Positions 1-8,812 of a stretch of DNA of 58,279 bases are shown here, piece after piece. Position 1 is the first letter of the stretch, and every line of letters begins with the position of its first letter. Origin of the DNA: Labilithrix sp. (GTDB lineage Bacteria > Myxococcota_A > Polyangia > Polyangiales > Polyangiaceae); the NCBI GenBank assembly GCA_028287065.1, contig JAQBQJ010000128.1, positions 1 through 58,279 of the forward strand, read 5' to 3'. The translations under genes and the position numbers were made by a program. Below the pieces are notes generated by a model. The model made no database searches, was not told the origin of the DNA, and saw nothing but the letters and a program-made list of their open reading frames with translations.

Positions 1-2508
1 CTCCGCGCGCGCTTCGGCATCGTCGAGGGCATGGACGGCGAGGCCGCGAAGGCCCAGATCCGCTCGCAGGTCGCGGCGGTCCTCGAGGACCGCAAGGTCG
101 GCGACGTCTGCTACTTCCTCGGCCAGCTCCTCGAGCTCGAGTTCTACGACTCTCCTCTCATCCAGGCGGTCCGCGGCGACTCGCTGCAGATGCGCCTGCT
201 CCGTCGCGCCGTCATCAAGCGTTTCCTCGAGGCCGACGCGCTGCACATCCCGCAGTCGCATCGCGACACGAACCCCGACGGCGAGGCCGCCCGCCCGAAC
301 CCCGCGACCGGCACCGACAACTCGATCATGCGCGGCGCGCCGAAGGCCGTCGCCGGGCGCGGCCCGATCGTCCTCGTGTTCGACGATCTCCACTTCGCGC
401 ACGAGGAGTCGCTCGATCTCCTCGAGCACCTCATCGACGGTCTCGACGCGCCCATCCTCATGCTGTGCCTCGCCCGGCCCGACATGATCGCGAAGCGCGA
501 CGGCTGGTCGAAGCACGGCGGCGCGCGCCACAAGCTCGTCGAGCTCTCGCCACTGAGCGAGACGGACTCGGCGCGCGTGATGGAAGATCTCCTCGCGCCT
601 TGCGGCGAGGCCGAGGGCCTCGAGGACCTCGTCGACGCCGCATGCACGCTCGCAGGCGGGAACCCGGCGCTGCTCGAGCGCATGGTCCGCATCTTCCACG
701 ACATGAACGTCGTCGAGGTGAAGGACGAGTTCGCCGAGGTCGAGACGTGGGTCATCCACGTCGATCGACTCGTAGAGGTGCGCCTCCCGCTCACCGTCGA
801 GGACGCGATCCAGGCGCGCATCGCGGCGCTCGCTCCGCCCGAGCGCGATCTCCTCGAGCGCGCTGCCACGATGGGCAGCGTGTTCTGGCTCGGCGGCCTG
901 CTCGCGATCGCACGCCTCGATTCGAGCGCGCCGGACATGTGGTCGCGCGCGTCCGTCACCGACGAGACCGCGATCCGCGAGACGCTGAAGGAGCTGAAGG
1001 AGCGCGACTACATCCTCACGTTGCCGGACAGCACGTTTCCCGACGACGAGGAGTTCGCGTTCAAGCACAACCTCGAGCGCGAGACGCTCGTCAAGCTGTT
1101 GCCGAAGGGCCAGGCGCGTCGCTTCCACAAGGCGATCGCCGACTGGCTCTCCTTCAAGCAGCACGTGCGCACCCATGAGGAGTACATGGGCCAGCTCGCG
1201 CGCCATCAGGAGCAGGCCGGGCTCGTCGTGCAGGCCGCGGCCACGTTCCTCGACGCCGCGCACCTCGCGCGCGAGCGCTACGCGAACAGCAAGGCCTCCG
1301 AGTACTACATCAAGGGCCTCGGCCTGCTGCGCGACGGCGCGGAAGGCTCGACGGAGCAGCAGCTCCGCGCGCTCCATCACTACGGCGACGTCTTGCAGGT
1401 GCTCGGCAAGAACGACGAGGCGCTCGACGCATTCAACGAGATGCTCGTGCGTGCATATCGACTGAACCTGAAGTCGAAGGGCGGCGCCGCGCATGCGCGC
1501 ATCGGGCGCCTCTATCGCGACACCGGTCGCCTCGACGACGCGCAGCAGCACCTCGACTCCGCGCTCGTCCTGTTCGGGGACTCCGGCGACGAGCGCGGCA
1601 TCGCATCCACGGTCGACGACCTCGGCAAGCTGCACTGGCTGCGCGGCGACTATCCGAAGGCGCTCGAGTCGACGCAGCGCTCGCTCACGATGCGCCGAAA
1701 GCTCGGCGACCGCCGCTCGATCGCGCTGTCGCTCAACAACCTCGGTCTCGTCTACCAGGACTCCGGCCAGTTCAAGCTCGCGCTCGACGCGTTCGAGCAG
1801 GCGCTGCGCATCCGTCGCGAGATCGGCGATCTCGTCGGCGTGTCGATCTCGCTGAACAACCTCGGAACGGTCGCGCAAGATCAGCGCGACGATCAGCAGG
1901 CGCTCACGCTGTTCCTCGAGGCCCACGAGGTCGCGAAGGAGACGGGCGATCGAAACCGCCTCGCGCTCGTCCTCACGAACCTCGGCGAGACGTACAACCG
2001 TCTCGGCGATCCCGCGAAGGCGATCCATCACCTCAAGCAGGCCGAGGAAATCGCGGACGAGCTCGGCGACAAGATGGGCCTCGCGGAGGCCGTGCGCGGT
2101 CTCGGCAAGGCGTATCTCGCGCGCCGCGAGTACACGAAGGCGCGCGAGTGCACGGCGCGCGCGGTGGACATCTTCCGCGCCGTGCAGAGCAAGGTGCAGC
2201 TCGGCGTCGCGCTTCGCTCGCTCGGTGAGGTCATGGCGGCGGGCAGCGCAGGTGGCGACGATCTGCTGACGGCGCGCGCGCATTTGCTGCAGTCGATCTG
2301 GATCTTCGAGGAGATCGGCAACGACGTGGAGCTGGCACGAAGCTGCCGCGTGTACGCGACGCTCCTGCGCGCGTCGCCGGACGTGCAGGTCGATCCCGCC
2401 GCGATGCAGGAAGCCGACCAGTTCTCGAAGCGCGCCGACGAGATCTTCGCGCGCCTGAAGATCAGCTCGTTCGGCCTGGACGCCGACGTCTTCTTCGGCA
2501 CGCGCTAG
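1..2508 (+). CDS. PknK-like AAA-ATPase/TPR regulator, 5' end outside window
   Basis: The frame is open from base 1 with no start of its own, so this is the C-terminal part (835 codons before the stop) of a longer gene; the ATG at 31 is probably internal. A Walker B-like strand (IVLVFDDLH, residue ~122) followed by ALARPDM-type sensor residues belongs to a STAND/AAA signalling ATPase; its Walker A, and perhaps an N-terminal Ser/Thr kinase, would lie upstream. From residue ~450 onward there are about eight 40-residue TPR units with repeated LNNLG and YxxxGxxxxAL patterns, usual for protein-protein contacts. The architecture matches the complete protein at 19899-23903. Likely a cytoplasmic signalling scaffold; the ligand is unknown. 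Confidence 0.85.
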   Translation, partial: LRARFGIVEGMDGEAAKAQIRSQVAAVLEDRKVGDVCYFLGQLLELEFYDSPLIQAVRGDSLQMRLLRRAVIKRFLEADALHIPQSHRDTNPDGEAARPNPATGTDNSIMRGAPKAVAGRGPIVLVFDDLHFAHEESLDLLEHLIDGLDAPILMLCLARPDMIAKRDGWSKHGGARHKLVELSPLSETDSARVMEDLLAPCGEAEGLEDLVDAACTLAGGNPALLERMVRIFHDMNVVEVKDEFAEVETWVIHVDRLVEVRLPLTVEDAIQARIAALAPPERDLLERAATMGSVFWLGGLLAIARLDSSAPDMWSRASVTDETAIRETLKELKERDYILTLPDSTFPDDEEFAFKHNLERETLVKLLPKGQARRFHKAIADWLSFKQHVRTHEEYMGQLARHQEQAGLVVQAAATFLDAAHLARERYANSKASEYYIKGLGLLRDGAEGSTEQQLRALHHYGDVLQVLGKNDEALDAFNEMLVRAYRLNLKSKGGAAHARIGRLYRDTGRLDDAQQHLDSALVLFGDSGDERGIASTVDDLGKLHWLRGDYPKALESTQRSLTMRRKLGDRRSIALSLNNLGLVYQDSGQFKLALDAFEQALRIRREIGDLVGVSISLNNLGTVAQDQRDDQQALTLFLEAHEVAKETGDRNRLALVLTNLGETYNRLGDPAKAIHHLKQAEEIADELGDKMGLAEAVRGLGKAYLARREYTKARECTARAVDIFRAVQSKVQLGVALRSLGEVMAAGSAGGDDLLTARAHLLQSIWIFEEIGNDVELARSCRVYATLLRASPDVQVDPAAMQEADQFSKRADEIFARLKISSFGLDADVFFGTR

Positions 2509-2526
2509 CCATCCGCGCGAAGTCCC

Positions 2527-2560
2527 TTCGAACCCCGGTTCGTTTTCGAACCCCGGTTCC
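2527..2560. repeat. 18-bp hairpin repeat locus A
   Basis: Nearly two tandem copies of an 18-bp unit (CCCCGGTTCGTTTTCGAA at 2533-2550). Each unit can fold as GGTTCG-TTTT-CGAACC, and the junctions form GAACC-GG-GGTTC. The same unit occurs on the other strand at 4376-4453. It follows the stop of the TPR regulator, so it could also act as a terminator. Confidence 0.8.
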
Positions 2561-2625
2561 GTCAGCCGAGCATCGGCGCACGGTCATTGCAACGAGGCAG
2601 GGTCCCAACCCCAAGGAGGTTTGCG

Positions 2626-2865
2626 ATGATCAATCCGACCCAGATTCAGCCCAAAATGCCCGTCGTTTGCTCGAAGGGCGGTCAGTTCGCCAAGGTCGAT
2701 CACGTCGAAGGCAAGCAGCTCAAGCTGGCAAAGGACGACAAGGGACAGCATCACTACATCCCGCTCGACTGGGTCAGCACCGTCGACGACAAGGTGCACG
2801 TCGATCGTCCCGGCGACGAGGCCATGAAGGCATGGACGACGTCGCCGGGTGGCGACGCGGAGTAG
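2626..2865 (+). CDS. DUF2171-like small protein
   Basis: 79 residues. The start is fixed by a strong Shine-Dalgarno (AAGGAGG, 2613-2619) six bases before the ATG, one of the best in the window. The core pattern (GMPVVCSxGxxFAKVDHVEG, KLAKDDxGxxHYIPLDWV) resembles the DUF2171 fold, a small beta-barrel found in PRC-barrel-like proteins. It has no signal peptide or membrane segment, so it is cytosolic. The strong ribosome site suggests high expression. The gene is alone between two unrelated genes, and its function is not known. Confidence 0.8.
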   Translation: MINPTQIQPKMPVVCSKGGQFAKVDHVEGKQLKLAKDDKGQHHYIPLDWVSTVDDKVHVDRPGDEAMKAWTTSPGGDAE

Positions 2866-2892
2866 TCCAGCCAGTCACCGCGACGTGCGGGG

Positions 2893-4305
2893 TCATTTCA
2901 GACCGCACGTCGCGGCCTTGCGGTTCACGTCGTAGAGCTTCTTCGAGAGGTTGTTGCCCGTCTTCTCGACGCCCTTGGTGAGCAACGTGCCCGCGAGCCC
3001 GCCGTCGACGAACAGGCCCACGGTTCCCTCGAACTTCATGTCGATGTCCGAGCACGGGTCGCCCGCGATGCCGCCGCGCGACTTCACGATGGTGGTCGAC
3101 GTGTTCGAGAAGTACGTCCCCGCGACGAAGAGGCTGTCGAGGCCCACGCCGAGCTCCACCTTCGGGAGCGTCGCGACGAAGCCGAACGCCGAAGGGCCCA
3201 CCGCGAGGGTGCCCTTGTCGTCCGCGTACGCGGTGTCGCCGCTGCCCGACGCATTCGAGTCGCCGCTGCCGGACGTCACCTGCACGCCGCCGTCGCTCGA
3301 GTAGGTCACGTGGACCTTGCCGGTGCTGGTGGTGTTCTTACCCGTCGCGCCGACGATGAGCGCGAAGCCGCTCTTCACCTTCAGCACCATCGGCACCTCG
3401 CCGGCGAAGAACGCCTGCTTGTACGAGATGCCGGGCAACAGGATCTTGTTGTAACCGACCGAGCCCTCGCTGATCCCGACCTCCCACGAGAGATCCGCAT
3501 CGCCGCTCGTGTGCACGTCGAACGTCTCCGGCTGGCTCACGCGATTTTGCACGGCGACGCTGAATGCAGTCTGCAAGTTGTTCATCGTGCCGACGGCGTG
3601 CAGCTTCGCGTAGAGCGCGCCGCTGCCCTTCGTGAGCGTGATGTCGTAGTGGAGCGCGTTGCCGTCGCCGCTGATCTTCTTCTCGACCTGCCAACCGTCC
3701 GTGGCGAGGTTCTTCACGCTGTCGAGCAGGTTCTTCCCGAAGCCGCCGGCGAGCGGACGAAGCGCGAGCGGACGACTCTGCGGTGCAGGCCCATTCGCCG
3801 GCGCCGCGCCAGCCGGGGGAGGAGTCTCGTCCTCCGTCGGCGACGCCCCGTTCGACCTCACGTCGAGCTCGCTCGGATCGTCCTCGAAGGGCGCATCGAA
3901 CGTCGTCGCGCCCTTGATTTCGATCGTGCCGTTCTCGATGAACTCACCGAAGTCGAACGGCACGCGCTCGACCACGAGGTGATCGCCGTCTTCTTTCACC
4001 TCGCCGACCTTGAGCACGCCGCGTCCCTTGATGACGACGACCGTGCCCGTCTTCAGCCAGTCCGCGCCGCGCGCGTCGAGCTTCAGCCACACGTTGCGAC
4101 CCTCGTGGGGCAACACCATCGCGTCCCACGCGGGCGCGTCGAGCTTCGTCACGTCGGTGCGGAGATCGTACGTGGCGGACGACACGACCGGCCCGCCCGG
4201 AACGGACGAGGCGTTCGCGGCACCGTCGTCGTTGCTGGAGCTGCAGCCGGCGAGAAGCGCGAGCCCGAGGCCGAGGTAACGGACGCGAGTGAGAGCGTTG
4301 TGCAT
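2893..4305 (-). CDS. Lipoprotein of unknown function
   Basis: 470 residues. The chosen ATG gives a short signal peptide with a lipobox ending at Cys21 (LALLAGC); the frame stays open 650 bases upstream but that stretch is the repeat-rich intergenic region. After a Ser/Asn linker there is a beta-rich region with repeated VWLKLDARGADW and IKGRGVLKVGEV patterns, then a Pro/Ala-rich spacer (~150-175) and a second beta-rich domain of about 250 residues with a Gly/Ser/Asp-rich loop. No catalytic motif is recognised. Probably a cell-surface or periplasmic structural or binding protein. Confidence 0.75.
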   Translation of the reverse strand: MHNALTRVRYLGLGLALLAGCSSSNDDGAANASSVPGGPVVSSATYDLRTDVTKLDAPAWDAMVLPHEGRNVWLKLDARGADWLKTGTVVVIKGRGVLKVGEVKEDGDHLVVERVPFDFGEFIENGTIEIKGATTFDAPFEDDPSELDVRSNGASPTEDETPPPAGAAPANGPAPQSRPLALRPLAGGFGKNLLDSVKNLATDGWQVEKKISGDGNALHYDITLTKGSGALYAKLHAVGTMNNLQTAFSVAVQNRVSQPETFDVHTSGDADLSWEVGISEGSVGYNKILLPGISYKQAFFAGEVPMVLKVKSGFALIVGATGKNTTSTGKVHVTYSSDGGVQVTSGSGDSNASGSGDTAYADDKGTLAVGPSAFGFVATLPKVELGVGLDSLFVAGTYFSNTSTTIVKSRGGIAGDPCSDIDMKFEGTVGLFVDGGLAGTLLTKGVEKTGNNLSKKLYDVNRKAATCGLK

Positions 4306-4375
4306 GGCCTCCCATCCTGGCCACGTCGGCGTCGCGCGCGTGTCCCCAACAAGGATGACGAGCGGCGCGCCCCCA

Positions 4376-4453
4376 TTCGAACCTTGGTTCGTTTCGAAAA
4401 CGAACCGGGGTTCGAAAACGAACCGGGGTTCGAAAACGAACCGGGGTTCGAAC
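4376..4453. repeat. 18-bp hairpin repeat locus B
   Basis: Three perfect tandem copies of TTCGAAAACGAACCGGGG (4393-4410, 4411-4428, 4429-4446), preceded by a degenerate copy (4376-4392) and followed by the start of another. Each unit contains GGTTCG-AAAA-CGAACC. The array is the reverse complement of locus A and lies in the 346-base gap between a minus-strand lipoprotein and the plus-strand gene at 4652; nothing else is recognised in that gap. Confidence 0.9.
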
Positions 4454-4651
4454 GGGGGCGGTGGCCCCCTTGGGGGTCGATCACGCGTCGTGTGGCGGCG
4501 GCACTTCGCCGCGATCGCTCGCACGTGCTCGGGCCGCGCGCAGGGCCCGAGCACGCCGGGGCAAGACGCTACGATTCGAGGGCTGGCTTCACGGCAGATC
4601 GTGGCTATTCGGTGACCGCGCCCGGCGCACGGATCGTGCACGCGCGCCCGC

Positions 4652-5224
4652 ATGGCAAAATCGACGCGCGCTCCCTCGCTCACGACCATCCTCTTGCCCG
4701 AGGCACTGCAGGCCGAAGAGTCCGCCGCGTCGCACGCCGGCCGCGAGGCCGGCCGCCTCGGCAACGCGCCGCCGGGGCTCTCGATGCGCGCCGTTGCCGA
4801 GCACGCCAGGAGCACACGCGCCGCGCTGCCCGCCCTCGCGCGCGCTCGCGGCGTCGACGCCGGCAACGGTGCGACGCGCATCGGTCGCCTCTTCTCCGAC
4901 GTACGCGAGATCGGAACCGACTGGATGCTCTCGAGCGAGAAGTCGTATCGCAGCACGCTCCTCGGGATGCATCACGGCGTGGGCGTGTTCCTCCTCCTCG
5001 AGGACGCCGCGATCGCGACCGGCGATCAAGCGCTCGAAGACGTCTGCGCATTGTGGCTGGCCGAGCGCTCGCGTCTGGTCGGTGACGTCGAGCGCGACCT
5101 CGCGTGGTTCGCCGCGAACCCGGTGCAGGCCATGCGCCGGGCGTTGCCGCCGCTCGTGACGAAGCTCCAGAAGGCGGTCCCACTTCCGGAAGTGCTCCGC
5201 TCGCGCGTCGATCACGTCGCGTGA
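4652..5224 (+). CDS. Alpha-helical protein of unknown function
   Basis: 190 residues, soluble, with no signal peptide. Composition and spacing predict an all-helical protein; a conserved-looking segment is IGRLFSDVREIGTDWMLSSE near residue 77, followed by a hydrophobic helix (MHHGVGVFLLLEDAAIATGD). This arrangement resembles four-helix bundle proteins of the DUF892/ferritin-like size class, but no metal-ligand set is visible and I do not assign it. It ends 33 bases before the SNF2-type gene, which has its own promoter-like box, so co-regulation is possible but not shown. Confidence 0.7.
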   Translation: MAKSTRAPSLTTILLPEALQAEESAASHAGREAGRLGNAPPGLSMRAVAEHARSTRAALPALARARGVDAGNGATRIGRLFSDVREIGTDWMLSSEKSYRSTLLGMHHGVGVFLLLEDAAIATGDQALEDVCALWLAERSRLVGDVERDLAWFAANPVQAMRRALPPLVTKLQKAVPLPEVLRSRVDHVA

Positions 5225-5257
5225 ACGCGATCGCGCGCGCGTGCTATCAACGCGCGC

Positions 5258-6970
5258 GTGAGCATCCTTCGCCAGGCCACGAAGATCACGAAGCCTTCGA
5301 AGCCCGCGAACGCGAGCGCGTCGTCCACGTCGGGCACGAAGCCTACGTCGGGCAGGACGCACGTCCTCGACGTGCCGTTCGCGATGCGCGCCGTCGCGAC
5401 CGCCAGCGGCGCGCGCTGGGTCGCCGAGCACGGCGTGTTCGTCTTCGCCGGCGCCGAGCTTCCCGTCGCGCTCGTGCCGTTTCGCGCGCTGCCGTACTCG
5501 TGGGAGCTTCACGTCCAGCGCGAGCTCGACGCCGAATCGGGAGGCGGCGCTTCGATGCCGCGCTTGCCCGCCGGAACGATCGCGCTGCGCCCGCACCAGG
5601 AAGAGGCGACCGCAGCGATCGGCGCGGCGCTCGAGGGCGGACGCGCCGGCTTCCTCCTCGCGGACGACGTCGGTCTCGGCAAGACGATCACCGCCTGGGA
5701 AGCCGTGCTGCGGATGAAGGAAGCGCGCACGGTGCTCATCGTGTGCCCGCTCGCCGTCGTAGCGCACTGGCGCCGCACGATCGAGGCGATGGGCGACGGA
5801 GGCAAGGACGTCGTCGTCATCAACTACGACCGCCTCGGAAAGCTCTTCGACGTGAGCGCCGAGGCTCGCAAGAAGATCCGCACGAAGAAGGGGCTCGCTC
5901 GCGCAGGCACCGCGCCCGAGCTCGACGTCGTGATCTGGGACGAGAGCCATCGCTGCAAGAACCCCACGGCGGCGCGCTCGAAGCTCGCGGCAAAGCTCAA
6001 TGCGCGCGCCGGCTTTCGTCTCTGGCTCTCGGCGACTGCCGGTCAGAACCCGCTCGAGCTGTCGTACCTCGCGCCGCTCCTCGCCAGCGCGACGGGCTCG
6101 CGCGCATCGGACCTGAAGGACTTCGAGACGTGGTGTCTCGATCAGGGGCTCGGCGTGACGCGCGGCGCCTACGGAAAATGGGACTGGCGCGGCGATCCCG
6201 CCGACTGCGAGAAGGTCCGGGCGATGCTGTTCGACGGCAGCCGATCGAGCGCGCCGGTCGGCATCCGCCGTCGTCCCGAGGACATCGCGGGCTGGCCTGC
6301 GATCAACCGGATCCTCACGCCCATCGAGCTCGAAGGCGAGGCGCGCGCGCTCTACGAGCAAGCATGGACCGAGTTCCGGCGTGAGATGCAGCTCACGCCG
6401 CGCGGCAAGGATCCGAAGTCGGCGCTCGCGGCGACGCTGCGCCTGCGCCAGAAGAGCTCGCTCATCCGCGCGCAGGGCACCGTGGAGCTCGCGCGCGAGC
6501 TCCTCGAGAACGGGCACCAGGTCGCGATCTCCGTCGCGTTCATCGAGACGCTCGCGTCGTTGCGCGGCGAGCTCGAGTCGGGGCTCTCGGCCGTGAAGTG
6601 CGCGGCGGTGCACGGCGGTCTTCCGGCAGGAATGCGTGAAGAGGAGCGGCTTCGCTTCCAGCGCGGCGACGCTCGGGTCGTACTCTTCACCGTCGAGGAG
6701 GGCATCTCCCTCCATCAAGGCGAGCACAACGACGTACCCCGGTCCGAGATCATCCACGACCTGCGCTGGTCGGCCATCCAGATGGCGCAGATCGAGGGCC
6801 GTTGCCATCGCGATGGCCGGTTCGCGCAGGTCTACTGGGCGTATGCCGACGGGACGATCGAGGGCCGGATTGCGCAGGTCGTCGCGCGACGCATCCAGTC
6901 GATGAAGGAGATGATCGGCGACGACGTCGAGACCCTCCGCGAGATCGAGCGCCTGCTCGCCGCCGATTAG
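5258..6970 (+). CDS. Minimal SNF2-family DEAD/H ATPase
   Basis: 570 residues; the GTG start has a TATCAA box seven bases upstream. Helicase motifs run in order: Q-like region (LRPHQEEA, ~110), motif I DDVGLGKT (136-143), motif II DESH (228-231), motif III SATAG, and a C-terminal RecA lobe ending with the SNF2-like motif VI QIEGRCHRDGRF (~510). Members of this superfamily translocate on double-stranded DNA using ATP to move or strip bound proteins. The protein lacks SWIM, HARP or bromo domains and is short for the family. The N-terminal ~100 residues, with a WVAEHGVFVF strand, may be a substrate-recognition module. No nuclease or methylase is next to it. Confidence 0.88.
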   Translation: MSILRQATKITKPSKPANASASSTSGTKPTSGRTHVLDVPFAMRAVATASGARWVAEHGVFVFAGAELPVALVPFRALPYSWELHVQRELDAESGGGASMPRLPAGTIALRPHQEEATAAIGAALEGGRAGFLLADDVGLGKTITAWEAVLRMKEARTVLIVCPLAVVAHWRRTIEAMGDGGKDVVVINYDRLGKLFDVSAEARKKIRTKKGLARAGTAPELDVVIWDESHRCKNPTAARSKLAAKLNARAGFRLWLSATAGQNPLELSYLAPLLASATGSRASDLKDFETWCLDQGLGVTRGAYGKWDWRGDPADCEKVRAMLFDGSRSSAPVGIRRRPEDIAGWPAINRILTPIELEGEARALYEQAWTEFRREMQLTPRGKDPKSALAATLRLRQKSSLIRAQGTVELARELLENGHQVAISVAFIETLASLRGELESGLSAVKCAAVHGGLPAGMREEERLRFQRGDARVVLFTVEEGISLHQGEHNDVPRSEIIHDLRWSAIQMAQIEGRCHRDGRFAQVYWAYADGTIEGRIAQVVARRIQSMKEMIGDDVETLREIERLLAAD

Positions 6971-7010
6971 CCCGGTTCCCGCTTTCGCAGAAGCGGTGCA
7001 CAATGCGCCC

Positions 7011-8414
7011 ATGCGAAGCACGCGCGCTGTCCCTACGTCGGTCGTCGTCGCCATGGCGCTCGCCTTGGCCGGGCTCTGCGCTGGTTGCTCGACGTTCGGC
7101 GCGGTGTACCCGCCGCGCCCGCCCGCCACGCCGGGCGCGCCCGTCGCCGATCCGAGCCCGTCGCGCATCGTCGCGCATCTCGCCATCACGAACGGCGGCC
7201 TGCGCGCCGCGATGGACGACGCGATCCCGAGGAAGGGCGACGGCTCCTTTGCGCTCCTCCGCACGCAGCGGCGGTACACCTGGGAGCGCACGCCCGCGGA
7301 GATCTCGTTCGCGCAGGGCCGCGTCGTGCTCGACACGCGCGTGCGCGCCACGGTCGACATGCCCATCGGCAGCTTCGAGTTCCCGCTCGACGTCCACGTG
7401 GTCGCCGAGCCCGTGCTCAGCACCGAGTACAAGGTGAAGCTGCAATCGACCGAGGTGAAGGTGCAGTCGGCCGATCGACGGCTGAAGGTCGCCGATCACG
7501 TCGCCGGCGTCTTCGAGTCGATCTCCACCGAGCTCTCCGCCAAGCTGAAGGACTTCTCGTACGACGTCCGCCCGTCGCTCGAAGAGGCGTACGCGCGCGT
7601 GTCGAAGCCGATCGACCTGCCGATCGGCGATGCCCGCGGCTGCGCGACGCTCAAGGTGCTCGGCATCGAGGCCGGCCCGACCGTCGTGGCCGACGGGCTC
7701 GAGAAGGACATCGCGCTCGTCGTCGCGCCCGAGGTCACGCTGCCGTGCGCGTCGGCCGAGGCGCTGCCGCTGCCGCCGTTCGCGAACGTCGCGAGCGTGC
7801 CTTCCGGTCCCTTCACGGTCGTGGTCCCGATCGCGGCGCGGTACGACGAGCTCCAGAAGGCGATGGGGATGCTCTTCACCGACGGGAAGTACTTCTTCTC
7901 GAAAGAGTATCCGGGTCTCTATCTCGAGAACCCCGAGATCTACGAGTCGCAGGGCCAGATCGTCCTGAAGGTCCACATCAAGGGACCCGTCCACAAGTTC
8001 GGCATCGACGTCGACCTCGAGGGCGATCTCTTCCTGAGCGGGCACGTGTCGGTCGTCGACAACGAGGTCCAGATCCCCGATCTCGAGCCGACCATCGAGA
8101 CGAAGAACTTCTTCCTCTCGCTGAAGGCGATGACCGACAGCACGACGATCCGCGATCAGGCACGCAACGCGCTGCGCCTCGACCTCAGCGAACGCCTGAA
8201 GGCCGTGCGCGAGAAGCTGTCGAGCGAGCTCACGTTCGGCGGTCCGTCCGCCTGCTTCCAGGGCAACGTGGACAAGATCGAGGTCACGTCCGCGCACGCG
8301 CACGGGAGCTACCTGCGCGTGTACGTCGCCGTCACCGCCCGCGCGTCGGCCACGCTGCCGTGCCCGGCCGGAAGCGCGCCGGCGACGGCGGCTGCAGCCG
8401 CGGCGACACACTAG
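7011..8414 (+). CDS. DUF4403-like lipoprotein
   Basis: 467 residues. I choose the ATG at 7011 rather than the GTG at 6996 because a CACAAT box ends six bases before it and because it leaves a compact signal peptide with lipid-acceptor Cys26 (GLCAGC). The mature part is rich in alternating beta strands and tandem segments of similar layout, with phrases such as VVLDTRVRATVDMPIGSFEF and LEGDLFLSGHVSV, as in DUF4403 proteins, which are related to lipid-binding tubular (TULIP/BPI-like) folds. Expected site is the outer membrane, periplasmic face. Function is inferred only from fold resemblance. Confidence 0.75.
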   Translation: MRSTRAVPTSVVVAMALALAGLCAGCSTFGAVYPPRPPATPGAPVADPSPSRIVAHLAITNGGLRAAMDDAIPRKGDGSFALLRTQRRYTWERTPAEISFAQGRVVLDTRVRATVDMPIGSFEFPLDVHVVAEPVLSTEYKVKLQSTEVKVQSADRRLKVADHVAGVFESISTELSAKLKDFSYDVRPSLEEAYARVSKPIDLPIGDARGCATLKVLGIEAGPTVVADGLEKDIALVVAPEVTLPCASAEALPLPPFANVASVPSGPFTVVVPIAARYDELQKAMGMLFTDGKYFFSKEYPGLYLENPEIYESQGQIVLKVHIKGPVHKFGIDVDLEGDLFLSGHVSVVDNEVQIPDLEPTIETKNFFLSLKAMTDSTTIRDQARNALRLDLSERLKAVREKLSSELTFGGPSACFQGNVDKIEVTSAHAHGSYLRVYVAVTARASATLPCPAGSAPATAAAAAATH

Positions 8415-8812
8415 TTGACGAAGAGGAGGACATCCTCGACAAGGCCTTCGACGTCCGCGCCACCTCGCGCCTCGGCTGTCGACACCGCATCCCGAGGCGG
8501 GCGCCAGCGGAGAGTGTCCAACGACCCACCTGCGCGGAGCTCCGCACGAGGCGTCGCCCGACCGAGCCCGCTGACGGGCTGAAGGGACCCGTTCGCGGCA
8601 GCGCGGGGTCTGTGCCGACCGCGATGCGTTCGTCCAAGTAATGGAAAGGTGGTGCTGGGAGCTCGCGCGGGGCCGCGCTGATCTTCGCCTGGGTCGGGCA
8701 AGCCACATCGCCCCCGTGCGGTGACGCGCGAGCCACGGAGTAGGCTTTCCACGGAGTCCGACGTCATACAAAAGCGGCGGTTGTTCATCCCGCGCTCTCG
8801 TACGCTCGGTCG
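8415..8812. other. 398-base gap, no clear gene
   Basis: No frame on either strand has both a good start and steady third-position G/C bias. On the minus strand, two partial frames (about 8740-8600 and 8560-8412) look weakly coding and would need a frameshift to join, so a decayed gene is possible. The last bases hold the TACGCT box (8801-8806) of the downstream lipoprotein. Confidence 0.5.
8801..8806 (+). promoter_or_regulatory. TACGCT -10 box, six bases before the start
   Basis: Lies six bases upstream of the ATG at 8813. An identical TACGCT box precedes the minus-strand TTG at 33056. The distance predicts a transcript that begins at or beside the start codon. Confidence 0.5.

Noticed and set aside
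4393-4446. CRISPR-like direct repeats
   Set aside because: Units are 18 bp, head to tail with no spacers, and no cas gene is near.
4589-7432. Minus-strand open frame of about 950 codons
   Set aside because: It lies antisense to the helical protein and SNF2 genes, is rich in Arg/Ala/Asp-Glu as expected for a GC-rich shadow, and has no domain or plausible start.
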